A DNA stretch of 64,000 nucleotides from Rhyacichthys aspro (lineage: Eukaryota > Chordata > Actinopteri > Gobiiformes > Rhyacichthyidae). Made by a program: the position numbers and the translations under genes. Positions 36,392 through 49,334 of the stretch are shown piece after piece (position 1 is the first letter of the stretch; each line of letters begins with the position of its first letter). The stretch is taken from NCBI GenBank assembly GCA_036850595.1, contig CM072152.1:14831207-14895206 (forward strand), read 5' to 3'. The notes under the pieces were generated by a model that saw only the letters and a list, made by a program, of their open reading frames with translations, was not told where the DNA came from and ran no database searches.

Positions 36392-39329
36392 CCTTAAACC
36401 TGACACAGACAGCTCTCAGTGGATATGCATATTTATGTAATATGCAATAGTCCTTAGTAGTAGTAAATTACTAAATTACTTTTTGCCCAAAACGTTACAT
36501 AAGTAAATGTAACTACATTTTATTGGATTAAGAATAATCGTGGACACTTAAATAATGTCTTGAAGTAGTTATAATGTAACCTAAATTCTTTCAAGTTTCA
36601 TTATACAGGCTAAAGCCACAGTCAGCTGAATTCCCCTTTTCCTTCTAAGAAACAATCTGCAGATGTTTAGTTTTGAGCCACAAGGGCATACAAAGGAATG
36701 GGAAGACCATTCATCAAGTAAGATACAGAAATGCATTCCAGATGGTACTATTCACTAGCGCCTTTCATTTGAATCTATAATAACAGAATAATAAAAATGA
36801 CCTATACAGTAAGGCCTCAAAAATGGATTTTATCATCTGAGACATTTAAAAATCCCTGTCATGCTTTCCTTTCTTTTACTCACTTTACTTAAAGCAGATG
36901 TTTTAAACTTTTCAAGAGTTTTTGGCCTGCCTTGTTACAATCATTACAAACCCAACGTTCCTCTGTTGCTGTTATAGGAAAAACTGATGGTTGGGTGCAT
37001 GTTCTGTGGGTGGATCATGAGCCAAATTAAACTGAGGAAATACCTCAATAAGTAAATCCTTACTTGTTCTGTTTTTTTGGTAAAAGAATTGCTGATTTGT
37101 TCAAAAATATTTTTGCTTTTCTCTCACACTTTACTGCTGTAGCAAAAAAACTGAAATAGAAGTAAAAAAGCACATGCAAATTTGGCATAATCCACTGGCT
37201 GCTGGGCATGATTTACAGTACTTAAGTCAGCCAGTGTAATATACCCACCTTTCTTTATCCTATCAATGAAAGACACCTGCATCTCCAGAAACCAGACAGT
37301 AAACACAGACAAGTGAGCACCTTCCCCATCTGAAAGAAGATAAAGGTTTACTATAAACTAAATAGTACACACTGTCAGTGTTTAAATAACAAACTAGAGG
37401 CTAAATTTAATTAAAAAAAAAAAACCCTGCTGTGTAGATGAACATATGGTGCTTCATTAGCTGCCCTCCCTGGGGTAATCCCAGACCCAGGGGTGGCCAA
37501 TTTACAGTCATTTTGGTCATCTCAGTAAATCAATAGTTGGACCACAACACAAAGCATCCAATCAGCTGAGCTGCAGGCCTGAGCACTTAAACATCTCTGA
37601 TAGGAGTGGCTTCCTCCAAGAGCTTACTTCAAAAACACCTCTGATCAAATGGGCTTGTCAGGGTGCAAGCTGTGTAAATGCACAATTCAGTAAAAGTAAC
37701 AGGGGGAAAAATAAATAAATATTCTTCCTTAGTTTTAGCAATTGTAGTATAACATAGTATAATCATATTTCTGGTGACATCTGTATATTAAACAACAGAC
37801 TGACTAAACACTAACTAAACTGGAGTAAGCTCAGATGTGTGCAGCTTATATGTCCTCCAGTATCACAAGGATCTACACCATTTATATAGTGAAATGTTGG
37901 TTGTAAACCTGTGATGTTTCATTGTTATGCCATGTATAATTAGGCTAGCTAAGGCTAGCGGTACTCAAAGTGTCAGATTGGTTGCAGTCATTATGGGGAC
38001 TTCTAAATTACTGCAAGTTGGGATAATTGTGGACTATCTTCAGTGTAATACTAAACATGGCATAATATCAAGAAATGCATTTATATATCGGACCATAGTC
38101 GTCTTTAAAATCTGTCAGTCAGGCCTGCCTTAAGACATATCTGGACACTGGTTAAAACGCGCAGAGCGTCATAAAGCCATGAATACGCACATACTGAACC
38201 ACGCATGCAAAAGAAATGAGATTCATTCACCACAAATTTATACTCTAAAGCCCAGATTCTCAGATTATACATAAAGGTTTTCACTGAGCTGCAAAGAGCA
38301 GTAAGAATAGCGTGCATTGCACCGGTTATAGGCCTATTATTACAGAAAAATCAGTGAAAAGAGGAAGCTCACCTCCGTGCAAACATTTCAAGATGCTCCT
38401 TCTTTTGCTGTTATGGCCTCATGGGTGGGACGCCTCTTCTAATAAATCCGCTCGGTCAGTCAAATAGGAGTACATGTAAAAAAAAAAAGGGAGCGACCAC
38501 GAATCAAACGAGGCACTGCAGGCTTTGGACGAACGCTGCAGAAGCGGCAGCAGCGGCGCAGCACAGCAAAGAGCGCACCTCAACAGCAGCAGCCGCGGTC
38601 AATCACAGTCGGAGAATATGCTCCTCCACCTCATACAAATGAATGGACGGGAACACATTTTAGTCCAGCTATAGGCCTACGAGAAATGGGTGGATGGACA
38701 TTACTGGACATTATGAGTTTAAACGCGGTTTCAAATGTGTTTGCCAAGAGTGTTTCAGTACATATTATAGTACATGTATTTCAGTTGCCAGGTGTAAAAC
38801 CGGTCATCAAATGGACTTTTAAATATAGCTTAAAAATAGGTTAATTGATGTTAGCCTGAGTCTTTTGGGCACCTTCATGTAGGCTTTAGCCTTCCTTCAA
38901 AAGTGTCTACAAACCATTTACTGAGCAGAGCCCACACTGAGGCGAAATGCATACATTTTATTAAGAAAACTGGAAACCTGAGTTTGAATTAACCAAGTGA
39001 TTTGGGAAAATTGGTTTGTAACACGCCTTTGTATCGGACTAAATAAAACCGGTTTTGCCTCCAATGGGTGAGTTTATTTTATTACAGGACAAACGTTGAC
39101 ACTTTAAGTGTGCGGTGTTTTATACTAATGTACACAATAACACCGCCCGCCTTCTTTCTGTTGGTGTGATGGACGAACACACCCCAGAAACAGTGAGACT
39201 TTGATTGACACAAAAATCAGCCAATCGCTGAACGGTTTGACTGAGCTCGACCAATCCGCTGCCCCCATGTCATGCGTTCTGTGTTATGTTTCTGTCCCGA
39301 CAAATGGGGATATGAGCAGAGTGTCAGTC
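36392..39329. other. b4galnt1 5' region and divergent b4galnt1/os9 promoter zone
   Basis: b4galnt1 coding starts just after an acceptor-like CAG, so noncoding upstream exons are expected. Candidates on the minus strand are 37329-37249 (acceptor TTCTTTCAG, donor GTGGGT) and one ending at 38373 (GGAG, then GTGAGC) inside a CpG- and GC-rich patch at about 38500-38600. The os9 promoter, with CCAAT-like words near 39060 and 39250, lies at the right end. No other gene is seen. Confidence 0.45.
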
Positions 39330-42300
39330 ATGGCTGCTTCCTTGGTGCGATGGTCCAAGAAGCTGTTTGCGTTTTTATTGATATGTCCCATTTGTGTTGC
39401 AGCTTTCTTAAATTTGGAGGAGCTCAATGAGATGAAGTATGGTATTCAAATACTTCCCGACCCCGTCATCCTGGGACAGGTGCGTGAGGCCGAAGGGGAG
39501 CGGGAGATTAGCCTTTAGCTAAAGATGACACTTCAGTCACGTTGGTTAGACAGTCTTAACTAACACATGATTTATTGACTATTACAAATATATTTTGCGT
39601 ACCAAAACCATGAAGTGAATGCTATATATACACTTTAATTTATGTTTTAAACCACCGCACCAGAACTGGACTTAACATTGCTGACAGCTGTCAAACGCCT
39701 TCATTACCTTCACTTTAAACAGGCATTTCAAACAAATCACTTCTTACATTGTAAACGAGTTATCAACGCGAACAGTTGATGCTATATTAAGTTAAAGAAG
39801 GAAACTGGAGATGTGATGTGGGTCAGTAAACTGTAGTTTACCACATTTTATGTACTGCAGACAAAGACTGAAGAGGTGATGATGGTGTCTAACAAGTTCA
39901 AGCAGTTGTATGAGTGCCGTCTGCCAGCGCAGGCTGTCCGCTTTCATCAGGACCAAGCCTCTGAGCCTGAGACACAAGGATACACAGGACCTGACATCCC
40001 AGACCTGCTCAGTCCAATGCAGGACGCTCCATGTTTGGTCAAGGTTAGCACTCAGCTGCACCATCTCTGACTGAAACTTGAGCACCTTAAACTAACAGTG
40101 TAACAGTGTTTTCATTGTGTATTTGCACAGAAAACAAAACCAAATGAGTGGTTTTCTTTGTAATGATAACCTCTATTCATTATTCACTATTATTATTGAC
40201 TGAAGTCTTAAATAAACCGTCTTAGTCTAAAATAAGGTAACGCTTTATTACAGACCAGGTAAGTACTAGGTAACAACAGGTCTATTACTCTAGTGTTTAC
40301 AGATAATTACAGGGTACCTACACAATAATAACACATGTAAGTACCAGGTATTACCAGGGTATACTTACTGGTAACAAGATGTACTTACTGGGTACAGGGT
40401 GTACTTGCTGCTGTTGCAGTTACAGTTACATTCTAATGCAAACTGCAAAACTTAATTATACAATTTACTCTGCTACTTTTAGGCTTGTGACACCTGTCAA
40501 ATTAATCACTGTCTATAAGCAGCCTTATTTACATCTGTGCCTTTTTCTTTTGAAAACTAATTTATCTTAAGAGTCCATAATGCTTCAAAGACCACATGGC
40601 CAAAAACATGATGAAGAGGTTTCTCTGTGCCTTTGCCCTTTCCTCCTGTGGACAACTTGGTAATTTTGTGCTGAGAGTAGTGCGGGATGGTCTTTCTGCA
40701 GAAATAAAGACATAATACATTACTGTGTGTTCAAGGGACACTCTACTCTAATATGCAAATGAATGTACTTGGATTTATTCTGATATTTAAATCATATAAC
40801 ATGTAACTTTAATCTTTTTTTTAACTAGAGCTTAGTAATGAATTAAGTCACAAATTAAATGACTAAACATTCAAAAAATAACAATAAACAAGAAAGGAAT
40901 GCCTTTTTCCACAATAACAGAGTACAGTTTTTGTCAAAATGTTTAACCCTTAACTAAATACTTTAGTACTGCTTAGAACTCTATATAGGAATCTTCGTTT
41001 GGTTAGGTAACTATGGATTTACCCACTTTGGTTTGTAAAAAAAGGTGGAAGTTATTATGGCAGGAGTGAGTATCAGGTAGGCCTAGTAAGTACATCATGT
41101 TACCAGTGAGTACACCCTATACCCAGTAAGTATACCCTGTACCCAGTAAGTACATCATGTTACCAGTAAGTACAGTAAGTACTGTACCCAGTAAATACCC
41201 GGTACTTGCATTTGTTATTATCCTGTAGGTACCCTGTTATCACCAGTAAATATTAGAATAATTAAACCTGTTGTTACCTCGTACTTACCTGGTAAGTACT
41301 GGTCTGTAATCTAAAGCATTACCAAATAAACAAATTAAAACCAGACTTTTTGTGATTTATTTTTTCTGTCTCTCTTTACTATCTCTGTAGACAAAAGATT
41401 GGTGGACATATGAGTTCTGTAATGGGCAACATATCAGACAGTACCACTTAGAAGGTAAGAGATAAATGCTTTGTTTTTAATCCTCATAGTCACACTTAGT
41501 TAATAATTGTTTCTCTTCTAATAATTGTCTCGATAGACACAGAAATCAAAGGGGACATACTCTTCTTGGGATATTACGAGTCTGATTTTGACTGGAGCAA
41601 TGAAACCGCAAAGGTATATTTAATTGTAAAACTATTGTGTTGCATGTTTAATATTGAGGCATTTGAGGTGTAACTGATATTATTCACTGAGACACACATA
41701 ATAAACGAAAGAAAAAGGGGGCTTGTATAAGATAATATTTAACTGGGAAGGGTCAAAAATACTGTTTTGTTTTTTTAGGCCAAATTATAAGATTAGCTAA
41801 TTCAGTGTTACATCCATGATGACACTTGTGACACACATTATGTCACACGCTTAAATAACATTTGTTTACATAAGTATAATAACAAAGCATAGAAAGCTTT
41901 AAAAGCTGGAAAGCTTTAACATATCCTTAAATTAAAACAGATTAAATGAAGGTTGTTGTAAACTGAAAGAAAAGAAGAAAATTGGTGACTCTAAATTCCC
42001 CCTTAGAAAATTAATGTAAGTGTAAATGTCTGCCAGTGTCAACCCTCGATTAACTGCCTCGGGCTCCAGCTCCCAATGATTCGACAGAACAAGCTGGAGA
42101 AAATAAACAGCATTAGCCAACGACTAGTGCTCATACATTCAGTTGAATGAAAGACCAACGTGCCACTTCTAACAGTAATCTTCTGCCACTGTCTCAGAAA
42201 TATTGCAGACACATCTTTTTTCTTTACAGGCCTCTAAGCAGCACAGACTGAAACGTTACCACAGTCAGACTTATGTAAATGGATCTAAATGTGATCTTAA

Positions 42301-45300
42301 TGGGAATCCCAGAGAAGCTGAAGTGCGAGTAAGATATTTAAATATTTTAACATTACACTTGCCGTTATTGGCTGTGTCAGTTTGTCAAGATATTCATTTC
42401 ACACATTTTAAAGTTTAAACAGTGATGATGGACTAATACATATCAATAATGTAAATAATACTATGCTATTTTCAGTTTGTATGTGAGGAAGGCTCAGGGG
42501 ACTACATTGCCCGAGTGGATGAACCTCAGTCGTGTCGCTATGTGCTGACAGTACACACCAGTCGCACCTGCCAGCATCCATTTTTGAGACCACCCTCCAC
42601 AGCCAAACCTCAGGGCATTGTGTGCCAGCCAGCGCTAAGTGCACAACAGTACATGGATTATGTCAAAGCTCAAGTCTGTAAGTTGGCAATTGAGAAGGGG
42701 ACTATACTTAAGGAGACTTCATTATTTCTGTTGTTAAAGCAGGATACAAACTATGCCAAACAAGAAATTGCAACCTACGACTCTTAAGTCGCTCTTCCAA
42801 TATGTTTCTTATTGTGAGCCTAAAATTGTATTAGGGTCTATCCCTAATGTGCTTATACAGACATAAAAAATGGCCAATGCACTCGCTGTCAGTTTTAGCA
42901 GCAACCGTGCTCTTGCCCTTGGATGCTTGTGGACGACACTTGTTTTTCGATAGTGAATTCATACAGTGAGCTACCATTGTGTCAGAAGCTTAAATGAGAC
43001 ATTTTATTTTGTATTTTCTTTGTATTCATTCTAATATTGTTCTTTTTTGCCTTCCTTCCCTCGTCTCTATTGTCCTGTTCTTTGTCACCTTATCCCAGCT
43101 GACACAAAGCGTAAAGTGGAGCAGATCTCAGAGGAGCTGAAGAGTCTTGATGAGATTCTGGCTGGTAATGAAGGGGCAGATGGAGCAGTGGACATAACAG
43201 AAGAGTCATCACCGAGGGATGACTCACAACAGTCAAACACAAAAGGTATATTTTTAAATGAACAGGAAATGGATGTAGTGAACTAACTATGCACTTACTG
43301 TATATACATCTTCATATGCATTATTATGTATTGTTTAAATATAGTCATAACAAAGATGTAATATTAGCTCATGTTTAAACAGATACTACTGATATATCTA
43401 AAGAAGAAGAAGACTCAGATTTCTGGGATGGAGTTAAAAAGAAAAGAAGTTTAATGGCTTCTAAGCAAGAGGTACAGAAATCAGTTTGGTGGTCATTAAC
43501 TATATTACTATAGGGCAGTTTGCATTCAAGTCTCAAGATTATATGAAATGCTGTCAGTCGCATTGCATTTCACTTTGATTCTCTGTTCTACCAGGGAGCT
43601 GATGATAGTAATAATCCACATTCAGACAATGAAGTCACTGATGATGGTGAAGAAGGTATTGTTATATCCCTGCATTTGAGAACTTCCCATAAAATTCATC
43701 ATTATTTTTATGTAATCATGTTTATAAATGAAAACTCAGCAATGCAACTTTATCTGCATTTTTAGTCTTTGTTTTGAATTTAATCTCTTTCAGTTGAAAG
43801 GTTTAACTTTAAAATCATCACTGACCCTGCAGACTTGATGAAATTTGTCCAACACCTCAAAGAAAGTAACAGAAAGGTTGGTCAATTTTATGAACTTACA
43901 AACTACTTCCAAGTGTCATTTTTGTCATATCTCATTGGTTGTCTTTCAGAAAGCACAGAAACAACAGGAGAAACAAGCCCATGACATGGTAACAGAGAAA
44001 TACAATGAAGAAGACAAGGATGAAGATGAACATTTGCTGCAGGAGTTTGAGGAGGAGATGGCAGACCTCACAGTGCCATCAGATAGAATTGAAGAAATAA
44101 AGGATGAAATGCAGAAAGAGTTTGACAACATTATAAATGAGGTATGTGTTTTAACCAAAGATCGGATGATTTAAACTTTTCAGAATCTTACAAATGTGTT
44201 ATTCATCTTTTCTGCAGGCACAGCAAGAACTAGAGACAGAAGGTCTTAAAGGAGAGTTTGACCGCTCTCAGGCAACACAAGCACTCGAAACTACACTGGA
44301 CAAACTACTGGATCATTTGGAAGACAAAGAAGGACAAGACCAGGAGCAGCAAGCAGCTGGAGTTGAAAGAGGCAGTGACCCAACACGAGGAAGCCCCAGT
44401 CTAGCACCAAAGCATCCAGGTAACCAAGCATTGTGGCCCTTTAAATGCACTCTCTGTGTCTCCACCCTCTTCGTGTTTCATCCACATGCACAGATGTCGA
44501 GTGTCCCATCCACCATCACACAATCAAGGCAACTATCAGCATTTTTAGATTCATTTTGTAACTGTCAATATTACCATGTGCTCTTCCTCAGTTGTCAGTG
44601 AATTATTTGTAGGTTACATTATGTTTCTAATCAAATTTAAGTAGGAATTAATGACCTGGAAGAAAACATAATAAAAAAAACGAATGTAAAAAGTGGAAAA
44701 TTAGACAGAAACGTGATTTGGATTAAACATTCAAGGCTCGTAGTCCTGCTGAAAATTTTGAGGTGAACTTTGCTGTTTTGTTTTTTTGTCTCGTCATCCT
44801 AGAACAAGCATCTGACGACCATGTTAAGATCAAAATAACTAAGTATAAGACGGGCAGCAGCCCTGATGGGGAGTTCAAAGTTCAGGAGATGGGCGAAGGA
44901 GATCCCCAGTGGCAGCACATAAAGGACGTGGTTAAAGAGCAGCTAGAGAAAGCAGGACTGAAGGCCGAAGGTACGAAGAGTAGTGCCAGAAAACACTCAC
45001 GGCCTATCTCTTAATTCCATCTGTTGACTTGCGTATAAAGTTCTGTATTTCTCCTTCCTCTTTTTTTCCTTTCATATATTTCAAAACAAATAATAAAAAC
45101 AGCGACTGATTGGTTTATAAGTGAAAATCTACATAACATATGGATTTCTGATTGTACAACATTTCAAATAAAATATTCAGATGTGATTAGACGATTGTAT
45201 TCAGGAAATATAAATATTTATTTAGAACTTAGTTTACCATAATGACTAATCTGTGTTCTCCATGGGTCTTTTTTCATCCACTGTTCTGTCTGTATCATTC

Positions 45301-45824
45301 TAGGTAAAAATATTTCCCAATCTTTCAAGAATAACGTGTTTAACTTGGAAGGTTGCCTTTTCCTCATTTTTTTTCAGGTAAAATTGAAGTTAAGATCTTA
45401 ACACGAAAGAATGCAGATGAGGCCGGTGATCAGTGGCTGACCGAAGAAGATACAAAGTCCTTCAGGGAGCTCCTCATAAATCTGCTGGTAATGTTGTTTT
45501 ACCAGATTCAGGTCATTTTCTTTGTGCGACTTTTGACAGTTGTTAAACTAGTTAGTTGTTGCTTATTTATGTTTATATAATTTTCTGTGCAAACTGATGA
45601 TTTTGTCATTGAAAAGCCTGCAGTATGTGCAAGTCTTTTTTGTAGCTTTTTGACCATGTTGACTAAGTGTGGTTTCTGATCCTCAGACTGGCGGTACAGA
45701 AGAAGTTTACAAGGAGCAAAAGAGGCAGCAGGAGTTGGAGAACAATTACAGGTTTGTTTGGGGAGAGTCCCAGGAGGAGTCACAGTCTTCAAGCAGCTCT
45801 GACTCAGATGACATGGACATATGA
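39330..45824 (+). CDS. os9: OS-9, ER lectin of ER-associated degradation
   Basis: Exons: 39330-39479, 39861-40043, 41391-41454, 41537-41613, 42230-42328, 42476-42677, 43099-43245, 43383-43471, 43595-43655, 43794-43876, 43950-44141, 44218-44419, 44803-44970, 45378-45487, 45687-45824; 654 residues against 667 in human. OS-9 is an ER-lumenal lectin that reads trimmed mannose glycans on misfolded glycoproteins and hands them to the HRD1/SEL1L ligase. After the signal peptide (FAFLLICPICVAAF) comes NLEELNEMKYGIQI. The MRH domain follows, from YECRLP through the double-Trp motif KDWWTYEFC, then REAEVRFVCEEGSGDYI and RVDEPQSCRYVL, which carry the sugar-binding Arg, Glu and Tyr. The C-terminal half is acidic and coiled-coil-like. 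In-frame ATGs lie upstream at 39312 and before; 39330 gives the usual MAA start. Confidence 0.94.
40236..41323. mobile_element. 1.09-kb inverted-repeat DNA element in os9 intron 2
   Basis: The left end (GGTAACGCTTTATTACAGAC) and the reverse complement of the right end (GGTAATGCTTTAGATTACAG) match with small differences. The similarity continues inward for well over 100 bp (CCAGGTAAGTACTAGGTAAC, AGGGTACCTAC, GTACTTACTGGGTACAGGGT). A 6-bp AAATAA flanks both ends (40230-40235 and 41324-41329), fitting a target-site duplication. No transposase frame is present, so it is a non-autonomous, foldback-type element. I do not assign it to a named superfamily. Confidence 0.75.
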
Positions 45825-47731
45825 GCTTTTTCAGTCAAGCTTTTGTAAACTCCTGTGGAGATCAGCAAGAAGAGAGACTATGAAATGCAGCCTCAAATAT
45901 TAAGAAGAGCCCACAACATCTAAATGTTGCTATTAAAACTGGTAATTGGTATGAGCTCATCTTTTTGCACATGTTTCTTACAAATGCAATACGTGTCTTT
46001 AATTTGGCACAGTTTATATGTTGCATGTTTAAAATTGCTACATGTCATCTGTATTTGTGCATTTATGTATTTTCTCCTTTTGGGAGTCAGTTTTGATACA
46101 CTCAAATGGCCAAGGGATGTAAGAACATTTTAGTGAGCCTTACTGAATATTTACATTTACATATTTGAATTGGTACTTCCATGTGTTTTACTAATTAAAT
46201 ATTGTCAGAATATGTATTTTCTGTAATGCTAGGGGCTGATGCTCGGGAAAAAAATGATTGTTTTATACATTGTACAGTGAAAAATGTAAATTGAGAAAAA
46301 TAACTTTTAGTTCCCTTTTCTGGATAAAGGAGGTGTACACGGGCTGTGGCTCTTTACAGAACATTTTCTAAAATGTAAAGCTATTGATTAGTTTTTTATA
46401 CTCATTTGCTTTGGTTTTCGCTCTAATCTAATTTCACTGGAAAAAACAGACATTTTCTTTGTGACCTTCACTTGGTCTTGGCCAATGACTGTATATAATT
46501 TATTTTTAAAAAGCACAGTTTAACAATCACATATCTTGTATGTCAAAAGTGACTCTTTTCAGTAGGAGCTGTATGATTTGTAGATAATTTAATAACACTG
46601 CATACAGTACACTCACTAAATGTGAGGCTATAGAGCCAAAAAACAAAATAAAGCTTACTTTTGCAATATTCAGATGATAAACCAATTGCATAAGCCATGA
46701 AATTGGCTGTAAATATGCTGAAATCTTGAGCACAGATTCTGCTCAATACCTTAATGCCATCTTTTCTGGTGCTCGGCTGTGTGAAATAAAATGACGTGGC
46801 ATCACAGGTGTGCCTCAGCACTTGAACTTATGCACAATTTATTTCTGTCCTCAGCTGTAAAATAGATTAAATATTAACTCATCTCTTGTGTAAACAGTAA
46901 GTTGCAAATACATCCATTTTCACGGCATATATGAATTTTGAATAAAGTGAACACATTTCAGCTCATCACATTGTTAGAGTTGTGTTGTTTTAGACTGAAA
47001 CTACATGGAAAGTCAAATTAAGGACTATACAAAGTCTTTCCAAGAAGTCGAACCAGCGTAAAACAAGCTTTTATTTTGAAATGCCTGGGCGGAAAAGGCT
47101 CAGTGAAACGGAAAACAGTGGCGTGAAACAAGTTACACGTACTTTATACAACGGTGTTCATTTTAAATAGTGTTTTTTGCTCATCATTCATTATTTTTTC
47201 TGCAATTATTTGATAGTGGTAGTTTTTTTAAGAAGCTGTATTATTTAGACGAGTGTGTTTGCTCTCAAACGGAAAGGCTAAGTTTATGTTAGCAGGACAA
47301 CCATATAACGGGAAAGCTAGTTAGCTATTACCAGCTGTGCAAACACGATGGTGGGACACGAAGTGGAAGGATCAAGTAATGTCATTGTAATTACTTTGAC
47401 TTTAGGGGAGTATATTTAGCTGTCCACTCCCGGTACTAGTTGTTACTTTTCACGACAAGACTAGACAAGCTGCATTTAATCGTTCCTAGATGTGTTGAAC
47501 TCGTTCAGGACGAGAGATGGGCCCCATGTTAAGGCTGGTGAGTAAACCACACCTTTAAGGGGAGTGACACTTTTCAGGTATCATCTCTTGTAATCTTTTA
47601 CAGTCGCCTGCACAACAGTGGGATGTGAAGTTTGAAGCTCAGCTGTGGGCCTTTGTGGTGAAACCCATGTTTTATTTTTTATTGTCTAGCACCTGTTAAG
47701 TTGAAGGACTGAGCGGAACACCCGGTCCAGC
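45825..47731. other. os9 3' UTR and c1galt1-like promoter region
   Basis: The os9 3' UTR probably ends after the AATAAA at 46941-46946. From about 47050 the sequence gains CpGs and GCTA words, and should contain the promoter and a noncoding first exon of the downstream glycosyltransferase. An acceptor-like stretch (TTTATTGTCTAG) ends at 47690, before its start codon. No other gene is seen. Confidence 0.45.
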
Positions 47732-49334
47732 ATGAAGGCACTGGGATCCAGATTTTCCTTTTATGCGGGTTTCGTGGTGGGAACCTTCTCGCTCTACATG
47801 TTTCTGCGGCAGGTGTGGTTTGAGAGGACTTTGTCAGCTCAACCCAGCAGCAGCTTTGATAAACTGCATGACTATCAGCTTCAGCTCGAAGAAGAGCGGA
47901 AAATATGGAAAAAAGAGAGATCTGCCCTTTTCAACCTCAAACACCCACACCACAAAGGTATGTCATGTTCTTTCAACACCCTTACTCTCTCAAAAGGTGT
48001 TTGCGTTTGGCTGTCCACTGCATTTTACTGTTAACAAGTACCACCGGTTTTTTTTTAGCATACAACTCACCTCAAGCAAATAAGTAGAATTCCTGTTTCC
48101 TTTTGTGTTGTTTCAGAATACTGTTGTTTTTAAGTAAAATAAATTAATCCCTAGTGAGCATTAATTTACAGCAGTGGAATTATAACTATTCCTAAAATAA
48201 TCTATTTACATTTCATTGCTGTTCATTTGCAGCAAGATGTGAAATTAGAGTATTCCTTAGATTTGTTTTACAGTTGAATTTTAACGTTGACTTTGTCCTG
48301 GCAGGTGAAGACAGTCGAATGGCAGATGAGCTCTACAAAAAGGTACGTATTCTTTGTTGGGTGATGACTGGTCCTAACAACCTGGAGAAGAAGGCTCGTC
48401 ACGTCAAAGCCACGTGGAGCCGCCACTGTAACGTCGTTGTCTTTATGAGCTCTGTCGATGACCCTGACTTCCCAACAGTGGGTTTGGGTACCAAAGAAGG
48501 TCGGGACCAGCTGTACTGGAAAACAATCCGGGCCTTTCATTATGCCTATGAGCATCATGCTCATGAGGCTGACTGGTTCCTCAAGGCAGACGACGACACA
48601 TATGTCATTGTGGACAACCTCAGATGGGTTCTTGCGAATCATACGCCAGAGGAGCCCATTTATTTTGGCCGACGGTTTAAGCCATACACCAAGCAGGGCT
48701 ATATGAGTGGGGGAGCTGGATATGTGCTGAGCAAAGAGGCTCTGCGGCGATTTGTTGAAGGTTTTAAAAGCAAAGAGTGCACTCACACTACCTCTGTGGA
48801 AGATCTCGCAATGGGACAGTGCATGGAGAAAGTCGGGGTACTGGCAGGTGACTCTAGAGACACTGTACAGAGGGAGACTTTTCACCCTTTTATCCCCGAA
48901 CAACATCTAACTGCCAAGTTTCCCAAGAGTTTCTGGTATTGGAGTTATTGCTACTACCCCATCTCAGAAGTAAGTTTTGTGATATGTGTTTTTTATCAAA
49001 TAATTCATATCTCTGTAAATTCACACACTGTTGTTTTTTTCCTCAGGGTCCAAATTGCTGCTCGGATATATCAGTGTCCTTCCACTATGTGGATGCTTCC
49101 CTCATGTACTTACTGGAGTATTACACGTACCACCTACGTGCCTTTGGATACAAATACCGCTACCATGCACCTGCACCACTGGGCTACAAGAGTATCTTGG
49201 AAGCTGCAGAAGATAAAATGGATGAGATGGAGCTGCAGAAAGGGCCGGCAGAGACAGATAATGCATCTGATAAGCAAGAAACAGAGGCCCGTCCTGTAGA
49301 TAGTGAGAGCCACCCAGCTGCGTCTGTGCATTAA
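47732..49334 (+). CDS. c1galt1: Core 1 beta-1,3-galactosyltransferase (T-synthase) family protein
   Basis: Three coding exons: 47732-47957, 48305-48969, 49047-49334; 392 residues against 363 in human C1GALT1. It transfers galactose to GalNAc-Ser/Thr in the Golgi to make core 1 (T antigen) O-glycans. It is a type II membrane protein: residues about 9-27 (FYAGFVVGTFSLYMFLRQV) form the anchor, followed by a coiled stem. The GT31 catalytic domain has KVRILCWVMTGP, the DDD metal motif in WFLKADDDTYV, EEPIYFGRRFKPY, QGYMSGGAGYVLS, the EDLAMGQCM region and CCSDISVSFHYVD. The tail after GYKYRY is longer than in human and Glu/Asp-rich. Fish have more than one C1GALT1-like gene, so the exact paralogue is open. 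The family normally needs the chaperone Cosmc, which is not in this window. Confidence 0.88.

Noticed and set aside
37124..37312. Minus-strand open frame of 62 residues with a hydrophobic end
   Set aside because: No conserved motif; it overlaps a candidate noncoding b4galnt1 exon and does not connect in frame to the coding exons.
48268..48906. 212-residue open frame on the minus strand
   Set aside because: It is the antisense shadow of c1galt1 exon 2, whose plus-strand frame has all GT31 motifs and correct splice phases.
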